A stretch of DNA of 64,000 nucleotides from assembly GCF_024679245.1 (NCBI RefSeq), contig NC_090180.1, forward strand, positions 12,842,007 through 12,906,006, written 5' to 3'. Origin of the DNA: Pseudorasbora parva (taxonomy: Eukaryota > Chordata > Actinopteri > Cypriniformes > Gobionidae). The notes under the pieces are model-generated. The model had not been told where the DNA came from and did not search any database. It worked only from the letters and a program-made list of their open reading frames with translations. The position numbers and the translations under genes were made by a program. This document shows, piece by piece, positions 57,371 through 64,000 of the stretch (within the stretch, counting starts at the first letter, position 1; each line of letters opens with the position of its first letter).

Positions 57371-57728
57371 CGCTGCGGGGCGGAGCGTGGAATGCGTGAT
57401 CGCATGCCAAATTTCATTGGCTCGTTGTTAGATGCTCGAAGTAGGATTGGTCTCTAAAGTAAGATCCCATTCGTCGGTTCAGTTCTGACGTACGTCGAAC
57501 GTGACCGACTGAAAGGGAACTGATACTATTGCATTTGTTCATCTCATCGTGATATGGGTGTGAATCATATCGTATTGCATCGAAAAATGCCACACGTGTC
57601 GTTAATATATCGGATCGGATACTATGTATCAAGATGCGTATCGGATCGCCATTATACCTTAGATGCCCAACCCTACTAAACTGACAATAATGTAAGCCAC
57701 TGGAAGACCGCAGACTGTATTGCATTAA

Positions 57729-58466
57729 AGGAGTACTTCAGCGCTGGCAAGATGAATCTGTATTTAAACTGGGTCATTAATGTAGTAATGTGAAATTATT
57801 TTTTTAATTTAGTGCTTTCTAGACTGAGAAAAGACAGAAAATGTATTTTTGTCTCATGGGGATGAAAGACAACAATTCCCAGAATGCTTCGCTGCTCTAC
57901 GAGGCCACTCCCAAAGCCAACGCTACTAGTTACTGAATCACCGTGACCACGTTCATTTTCATAAAATCATTTCAGTTAGAGAACAGACACTACAATTAAA
58001 AACTGAACGTGTGTGTTCAATATGTGATTTAGCTGCTGAGGGAGTCTCACAGCCCAACACGCTGCAGGAGTCACAATGACAGTCATGGACGAGCTCGTGA
58101 TGAGAGCTGAAGTAAATGCGTAAATTAAAGTTGAAAGACTTACTTTGTTCTGCTGGCCGCACCGTTTAAACATGAATGCCTGAGGCTGCAGCTGCAAGCT
58201 GAGTGCTGTGAGTGCGATCTCCCATCCCACACGCGTGTGTTGAAAACATGCGGAAATGGCTCCCTCTGCTGGCTGTAGTCTTTAGCCTCTGGCCAACAAT
58301 TCCTCCGTTGGCGCAAATTGACGATATTTGCATCATGGGAGGAATTTTTCCCGAAATAAAATGCATAAACCCTTGTCGCAGGGGGATATGGGGGGGCACA
58401 ATCATTAGAATATACTCCAGGGTTTCTACTGATACAAAGCCATATGCTAATCGCTGAAGTAACCCT
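57729..58466. mobile_element. TTAA-flanked MITE (ACTTCAGCG ends)
   Basis: TTAA at 57725-57728 and 58467-58470. Ends AGGAGTACTTCAGCG and CGCTGAAGTAACCCT match at 13 of 15. TTAA duplication is the habit of piggyBac-type transposases. No coding frame of its own; open frames at 57959-58489 are unrecognised. Confidence 0.8.
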
Positions 58467-58470
58467 TTAA

Positions 58471-59301
58471 TTAGAAATTTGTAATACAAAGTATTTTTCT
58501 AAAATAAAGTTTTAACAGTAATTTTGTGCAGTTACCGTAGGGGTAGGGAACGTGTCATAGCCATGCACACTTACTAGACTGTCTCATTCTTGTGTTTAAT
58601 TGCTGAGGAGGACACTATAGCCAACAAGCTTTAGAAAGACTGGACTGGGAAGGATGCAGTCTCGGTCGGATGCAGCCATCCATTTGAGAAACACCCTAAA
58701 ACTCCTTCAGCTCAAAGCAAAAGAACTGATGAGCATTTTGGAGCACATTGGCAACAGCGCTCTGAGCCATTCGATTACTATAATTCTTCTAAATTCTGAC
58801 CTGCTCTTACAGAACACATGAATGTGAACAGAGGTGCCAGATTACAATGTGGTCCCCTAGCAGCTTACTCAAGAAAACAAGGATGATTGTGCAGCTTAAC
58901 ACTGCTCTGAGATCATCTGAATATTGACAGGCTTTATGGCAGAACTGGCCTTGTTTAGGAATGATAAGCATATTTATAGAGCCCCTTGTTTGGTAGTTTA
59001 ATTGTCAGTTGCTGAATTTTGTACAAAACTACAGACAATGACATCATGACAAGCAATGACAAGGCCATATGGTATTTTCTCTTTTAGGTTGTATTTGGAT
59101 GAGGATAAAATGGCCTTGCGCAGGGACATATGACTTTGAAGCCTCAAGACATTTAATTTCAGTGCGTGTGCAAAGATAAAAAGATAAATAATGCAGTATA
59201 AACAAGACTGACGGTTTTCAGGATCACCAATTCCATTGTGGATGTGAAGAATAGCGAAAGAAATTGCAGACAGAAATGAAAAACAGTGTGAAAAAGCATG
59301 T

Positions 59302-59302
<1 letters not shown>
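58471..59302. other. Intron sequence, nothing recognised
   Basis: High-complexity DNA without repeat ends or exons that I could identify. Confidence 0.35.

Positions 59303-59383
<81 letters not shown>
59303..59383. repeat. (CA)n microsatellite
   Basis: About 80 bases of pure CA. Confidence 0.97.
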
Positions 59384-59387
<4 letters not shown>

Positions 59388-59518
59388 GAACAACTCCAGT
59401 GGAAGATAATGACTGGCTCTAAAACATTCAGCTGTATATATAAAAAAATATATAGATTATTTTTGTAGCCATTAGGCCCCTCTCCATGAAAGCCCATGGC
59501 TTCCTTCTTATGGGGGGG

Positions 59519-60090
59519 TTTTAGCCTAGAAATCTAGACGCACCCTAGCGGCAGCAGTCGGTGGGCGGGGCTTAACATAATGATGGCAGAGTTGCGGAGG
59601 TGCTGCGTGCTACTTAAAAATAAAGAAGCTGGCGAACGCCGGTCTTTTGAATCGGCTTTGGCTGTGACTCTGGAAGACTTCTTGTCAAGCTTTTCTTTGA
59701 GAATAGAAAAAAAAAAAATGGCACTGAAAACATTTTTAAGAAGGGATGATATGTTCTGAGTTTTGCCGACCGGATACAGCGAAAGTTTAATCTGTCAACT
59801 AGCTCCGCTTCAAAAGCGGTGGTATGATTCAACTTTTTAAACTTTAGTTAGTGTGTAATGTTGCTATTTGAGCATAAACAACATCTACAAAGCTACGATG
59901 CTTAAAGTTCAAAGCAAAGGAAGATATTTTATTTTTTATTATATTATATTTATGGACAAGGCTACAACAAACAGCTGGTAGGGACTACAAGAAGCTTGTT
60001 CATGGTTTAGTGACATCACTAACCCTAAAATTTACATAAACCATGCCCCCAGGGACACGTAACAAAGGGGGTGAGGCCATGTTGAGAAGA
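59519..60090. repeat. Fish dispersed repeat (CTAGAAATCTAGACGCACC type)
   Basis: Starts GGTTTTAGCCTAGAAATCTA, with GGTGGGCGGGGCTTAACATA and GAGTTGCGGAGGTGCTGCGT, a common fish non-autonomous repeat. The right limit is estimated from ACATAAACCATGCCCCCAGG and AGGGGGTGAGGCC-like sequence. Confidence 0.4.
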
Positions 60091-60313
60091 GGAAGAATTA
60101 TTGTAGTAGAGCACATTTAGGAGTACATTCTGCTCAAGCTGTATTAACCAGCTTCACAGTTATTGCAATACTGTACGTAACAAACACAGCATGTCAAAAA
60201 GCAGGATGAAACTAAACTATACCTGTTCTATATTCATGCAGCATATGTTCTCTGGCTCCTTAGACAACCTACAACAGTTCCCACATGAGTGATTTATAGA
60301 TGATCATGAGAGA

Positions 60314-62191
60314 TAGGGATGGGTACCAAAACCCGGTATTAAATCAGCCCCAGTGCTAAATTCTGAAAGACCGCAGTTTCGATAAGCTCTGATGACGCTA
60401 TCGGTTCTGCTGTCGGCACTAATGAAGAAAATACAATTACTATTTATAACTGCGAATTCTATATTGCTACCCATTTCTATAAGCAATAATATTAAACCAT
60501 GATGCGATCTCGCACGCTGAGCTATGGCGCACCGCGCACGACATGACAGTCCCTGCTTAATGAGTGACGACGTAGCCAACAAAAGTTTCGTCTCGGTTAC
60601 ACTTCAGGCCTGTGATATTAATCTAATTGTATTTTCGATTTTGGTTGCCAGGAATTATAAATAGATATAAGGGAACACTATAAAAAATGCTACGTTCTGT
60701 CTGCTGCAACTTCCTTCCCTTCACAGCTTTGAGCATTGGTTCCCCCTAAACCCTAAACTTAAAGGGATACTCCATCACTTTTTCTTATTAAACTATGTTA
60801 TTCCCTTAACTAAAACGAGTTGAAACATCCGTCTCTCGTCTCAGTGCATGTACTGAATCGTTCTGACGCACGGTGACCATCTGATAGCATTTAGCTTAGC
60901 CCACTAAGCCCAGTTCATGGTATCAAACAAAGATCAAGCTAGAAGCGATCAAACACCTCCACATTTTCCCTGTTTACAGTTAAACGAATAGTTGTACAAC
61001 CTAGTGTGGTGACAATAAAACGTGAAGGTTTTCTAAACGGGTTTAAAAGGATAACTATAACGTATGGCGGAATACCACTTTGACTCGGCGCAGTAAAAAG
61101 TCATGCCTAAAATATCCTCTCCTCCTATTCACGGAAATGAGAGGGGGAGGGGGAGATGTAAGGGATTTTTCTTGTCTCAGTCGTCTTGACTGAGATGAGA
61201 TAGGTATGTATCAATTTGTTTTAGTTAAGGGAATAACAGTTTAATATGAAAAAGCGGCGAAGTATCCCTTTAACGTTAGAATCGGCACAATCTGTGATTA
61301 TTTTAAAATGCTGTCTCTACTGTTGCTAAATTGTGGAACATGTTTGTTAATAAATAGTTATTAAAACCACAATAATCCGCGGAAGAGTTTCCAGCTTAAG
61401 GCAGCTTTAAGTGTGCGCTTGGAAACCGGCCGCAACTCGCACATTATAGTACTTTAGACTTTTGTGTGCATCTAAACCATCAAATACACACAACAAATAG
61501 CTTATGTCAAAATTACCGCTTGGAGAGTTTTTCAAGGAAGAAAACAGTTTGCGTTTATGTCTTAAATGGGCATTAATTATGTATATTATTACAAATTCAT
61601 TCGGTCTAAATAGGGGCAGTGTCTAATAAACCCTGACGATTGTGTCATTAATGTGAATCAAACCACAAAAGGCAAAGAGAAAAATACTCGCAACTTTAAA
61701 AAGCATTAATCCATTAATTTGTACAGTGAAAACTATGCAGTGTTATTTTATATTTTATTATTAGATATTATATAGATTATGATTATTAGTCTTTTGTAGG
61801 ACATTACACAAACAGTAATGTTAGTAGACCTTCCTGAAATTAAAGCACCGTATTTTATTTTTATCTTTGTTTTATTGTATTTTTACTGTATTTATTTGAC
61901 CATTTGTTTGTACTTTGTTTCTTGTTTTTATTGTATGCATATATAAAACAAAAAATGCCTGTAAATGCACTGGTGATAGATGTTTTATGTTTAAACATTG
62001 CTGTTTACTTTGCTATAGATATTTTATATGTTCAAATTATAAAGCAATGTTAATTATTTTCTTAATTTTTCTTTTTATTATAATAAATTCTAACAAAAAG
62101 AACTGAAAAGAATACTGTTAAAGTACCGAATCGATTAGCAGTACCGGTAAGAGTAGTAATACCGTTAAAATCTTAACGATACCCATCCCTA
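60314..62191. mobile_element. hAT-like element with TAGGGATGGGTACC ends
   Basis: The left end TAGGGATGGGTACCAAAACC and the right end GATACCCATCCCTA are inverted. No matching 8-bp flanks are seen (ATGAGAGA against ATATGCTA), so the duplication has decayed or the ends were rearranged. It contains the TTAA MITE at 60763 and no transposase. Confidence 0.7.
60763..61269. mobile_element. TTAA-flanked MITE with about 60-bp inverted ends
   Basis: TTAA at 60759-60762 and 61270-61273. The left arm AGGGATACTCCATCACTTTT, TATGTTATTCCCTTAACTAA is mirrored by TTAGTTAAGGGAATAACAGT and GGCGAAGTATCCCT. It lies inside the hAT-like element. Confidence 0.85.
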
Positions 62192-62237
62192 ATATGCTAA
62201 TCAATAACTTGAAGAGAAGATATATATAACATCAGCT

Positions 62238-62463
62238 ACACTGTAAAAAATTATATGTTCAATAAGTTATGACAACATATGTTTTTACATTGTTTTAACT
62301 CATCAAAATAAATTAAGAAATGTTAAACTTTTTTTTTATTAGTTATACAAGATGTAACTCATTTTTAAAGTCAGTTTAACATAATTTTAGTTGAAATAAC
62401 TTAAACATCCAAGTCGATTGTACTGCAAAAGTTCAAAATTTGCCTTTTTTTTTTTTACAGTGT
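62238..62463. mobile_element. MITE with CACTGTAAAAAA ends, uninterrupted copy
   Basis: CACTGTAAAAAATTATATGT at the left and a T run ending TTTACAGTG at the right. It is the inverted, uninterrupted relative of the element at 23713. Confidence 0.85.
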
Positions 62464-63560
62464 ACATAAACCATTCAGAAGCGTCCGATTGCATTCTACA
62501 TGTTTGTCACCTCTTAGAGTCTCTCCATCACTGTCCGACTCCGGTATGAACATGAGAGGCTGAACGGTTTCAGAACTTTTCAGTGCGTCTGCTAGACTGG
62601 GTAAACCCACCCTGATCTGCCGGCGATTTGATTTCGCCTGGCAACTCAGTCTGGAAACCTGTGCATTGATTTCTATTTCTTCTGTTACACTTTTGCGGGA
62701 ACCAATCACAGACTGGCATATCCACATGGCGCGCTATTGGCAGGTTTAACATGATGACAGATAAAGAAGTGATGGGTGGTTGCCCATTGATCACGCCTCT
62801 TGTAGTCTGATTGGTTAAGGACTATCCAATTGCGTACAGAGTTATTCAAATAATGCCAGTTGATCACGCCTCTTGTGCAGAAGATAATACAGAGAAGACT
62901 CCCAGACCAATGTTCAATTTTAAATTGAACTTGGCCTGGTGATATCCAGACAATACGTCTGCGTGAGGTAATCTGCTAACACAAGCTCTTGAAGCTCCGC
63001 CCTCTTATTGAAAGGGAGCCGCAGCTCATTTGCATTTCAAGAGACACACAAAGAAAAAGACAAATTCCCTCAAAAAATGCAATTTTAACATGCGATAAAA
63101 AATGATCTGTGGGGTATTTTGAGCGAAAACTTAACATATACACTCACCAGAGACTTATTATAAGACCCCTTTAAAAAAACTTGACACACACTTTTGCCTT
63201 AAATCCTGTAGAATTTAACTAATTAGATGACGAGTTTGACATCCCTAAAGTTCTTTCCATTCTGAGTGCCTTTTGCATGAGACGTTCAGCCAGTGGTCTG
63301 TGGACATAACATCTGTGGCTTAGACTAGTAAAGGAATGGTTGCGTTTTAAACCCTTATATGGAAATATTCAAATTATAGCCTCGAGTGTGCAGTCATTCA
63401 ATCAAAAAGAAACATTAAAACAAGATCAAGAACACCTTCATGAGCGTATGCACATGTTGTGAATTTCTCCTAAATACAAATAATCTATGGAATCAATCCA
63501 CAAAGTTCTGTTTTTATTTAACAGATTTCAGGATTTGAAGAAAAAATGTGAATAAAGCCT
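62464..63560. other. Intron sequence with repeat fragments
   Basis: Two direct copies of TTGATCACGCCTCTTGT lie at 62788 and 62860, and 62905-62947 is the uninterrupted relative of the repeat split at 19.03 kb. Minus-strand frames at 62455-62794 are unrecognised. Confidence 0.5.
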
Positions 63561-63564
63561 GATC

Positions 63565-63720
63565 ACACCAATAACAATAACTATAAAGAGAACTATATAA
63601 GTGTCTACACCAGCAGACAATATTGTTCTGTTTATTTTTACTATGAGTGCTGCTGTTTTGTTTTCTGCTGCTTTAAATGCTCAAGCTATTTAAACCAGGA
63701 TTCTGTTCTTTTCGTTCTTT
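63565..63720. repeat. Partial copy of the TCACACCAAGAAC-type element
   Basis: GATCACACCAATAACAATAA, AAGAGAACTATATAAGTGTC and ATTGTTCTGTTTATTTTTAC match the left end of the element at 29268. Only one end was found. Confidence 0.6.
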
Positions 63721-63740
63721 TCTGATTTTAAGTATCACCT

Positions 63741-63995
63741 CAAGATGCAATCTTATCCTGTTTACATTAAATAAGCCTGCTCCCGAGCAGATTTAAGCTT
63801 ACGGACATGTTGCTATGACAACAAGTCCAGGATGAGCGTCGAAGAACCAAACAATCTGATATGCCAAATCATCAACAAATCCAGCAAACACACGAAGAAC
63901 GGACCCCTGGAACTGCTGTCATAGCAACAGGTCCGTAAGATCAAACCTGCTCGGGAGCAGGCTTATTTCATGTAAACAGGGTTAGACTGCATCTA
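63741..63995. mobile_element. Palindromic MITE with about 90-bp arms
   Basis: The left arm AGATGCAATCTTATCCTGTT, AATAAGCCTGCTCCCGAGCA, GTTGCTATGACA is mirrored by TGTCATAGCAACAGGTCCGT, TGCTCGGGAGCAGGCTTATT and AAACAGGGTTAGACTGCATC. No coding capacity. Confidence 0.85.
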
Positions 63996-64000
63996 AAATC

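Larger units (their letters stand above)
51242..57520 (-). mobile_element. DIRS-like retrotransposon 2, minus strand, degraded
   Basis: AAC (complement of GTT) lies at both edges, 51242-51244 and 57518-57520. Inverted terminal repeats pair 51299-51470 with 57313-57490 (GAACTGAACCGACGAATGGG and its complement). An internal complementary region lies at 51517-51629. On the minus strand the order is gag, RT/RNase H, tyrosine recombinase. gag and RT carry breaks, while the recombinase is open. It belongs to a different family from element 1, though the outermost ends share CGTCTCGGTTACGTATGTAA. Confidence 0.93.
49678..57675 (+). mobile_element. hAT element with BED-finger exon, hosting a MITE and a DIRS
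   Basis: The left end TAGGGATGGGAAGATTAACC and right end ATGCCCAACCCTA are inverted. CTAAACTG flanks both sides (49670-49677 and 57676-57683), a perfect 8-bp duplication. Without the MITE (50099-50942) and DIRS (51242-57520) the element is about 0.9 kb. It contains the first exon of a BED-type transposase and nothing more, so it is a deleted copy. Confidence 0.88.

Noticed and set aside
62455..62794. Minus-strand frames of 90 and 74 codons
   Set aside because: They overlap in different phases in repeat-bearing DNA and match nothing known to me.

Overview
The window is animal genomic DNA, most probably from a teleost fish of the carp/zebrafish group (Cypriniformes). It is AT-rich, full of dinucleotide microsatellites, and packed with Tc1-like, hAT-like, TTAA-flanked and DIRS elements, plus fish-type dispersed repeats that begin TTCACCCAAAAATG. 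The one host gene I recognise is a single exon on the plus strand at 32535-33124. It encodes the signal peptide and first residues of a netrin-G1-like protein (ntng1). Everything after 33125 reads as the start of a very long intron, and what lies before 32535 is upstream intron or intergenic DNA. No rRNA, tRNA, CRISPR or prokaryotic feature was seen.

Layout. 1-14957 is one large inverted structure. A satellite of about 199 bp lies in direct orientation (1-2602) and again in inverted orientation (13075-14957). Each array ends at the same junction against a copy of a smaller inverted-repeat element (B1 2609-10198, B2 11886-13074). B1 is split by an element with TAGGGCCCTATA ends (3509-10136), which is itself split by a nearly intact DIRS tyrosine-recombinase retrotransposon (3609-8978; gag, RT/RNase H, tyrosine recombinase). 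14958-32534 holds MITEs, Tc1 remnants, an LTR-like fragment and several repeat-free stretches that might be conserved noncoding DNA.

33125-49670 is intron with nested elements: a hAT-like element inside a palindromic MITE 44 bp after the splice donor, a foldback element with arms of about 0.5 kb, a Tc1 copy split by a hAT-like element with a perfect 8-bp target duplication, and a frameshifted Tc1 on the plus strand. 49678-57675 is a hAT element with a perfect 8-bp target duplication; its BED-finger exon is interrupted by a MITE, and a degraded second DIRS on the minus strand (51242-57520) lies just downstream. 57676-64000 carries more MITEs and a hAT-like element with a TTAA MITE inside it.

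How the parts work together. The two DIRS elements carry the parts expected for replication through a circular intermediate: non-identical inverted terminal repeats, an internal complementary region that matches the joined outer ends, and GTT at each insertion edge. The first keeps all visible catalytic motifs. The second keeps an intact recombinase but has a broken gag and RT, including a YLDG active site. The non-autonomous elements have only termini and would depend on transposases encoded elsewhere. All coordinates and nesting calls come from reading the sequence; family names rest on motif recognition and no database search was run.
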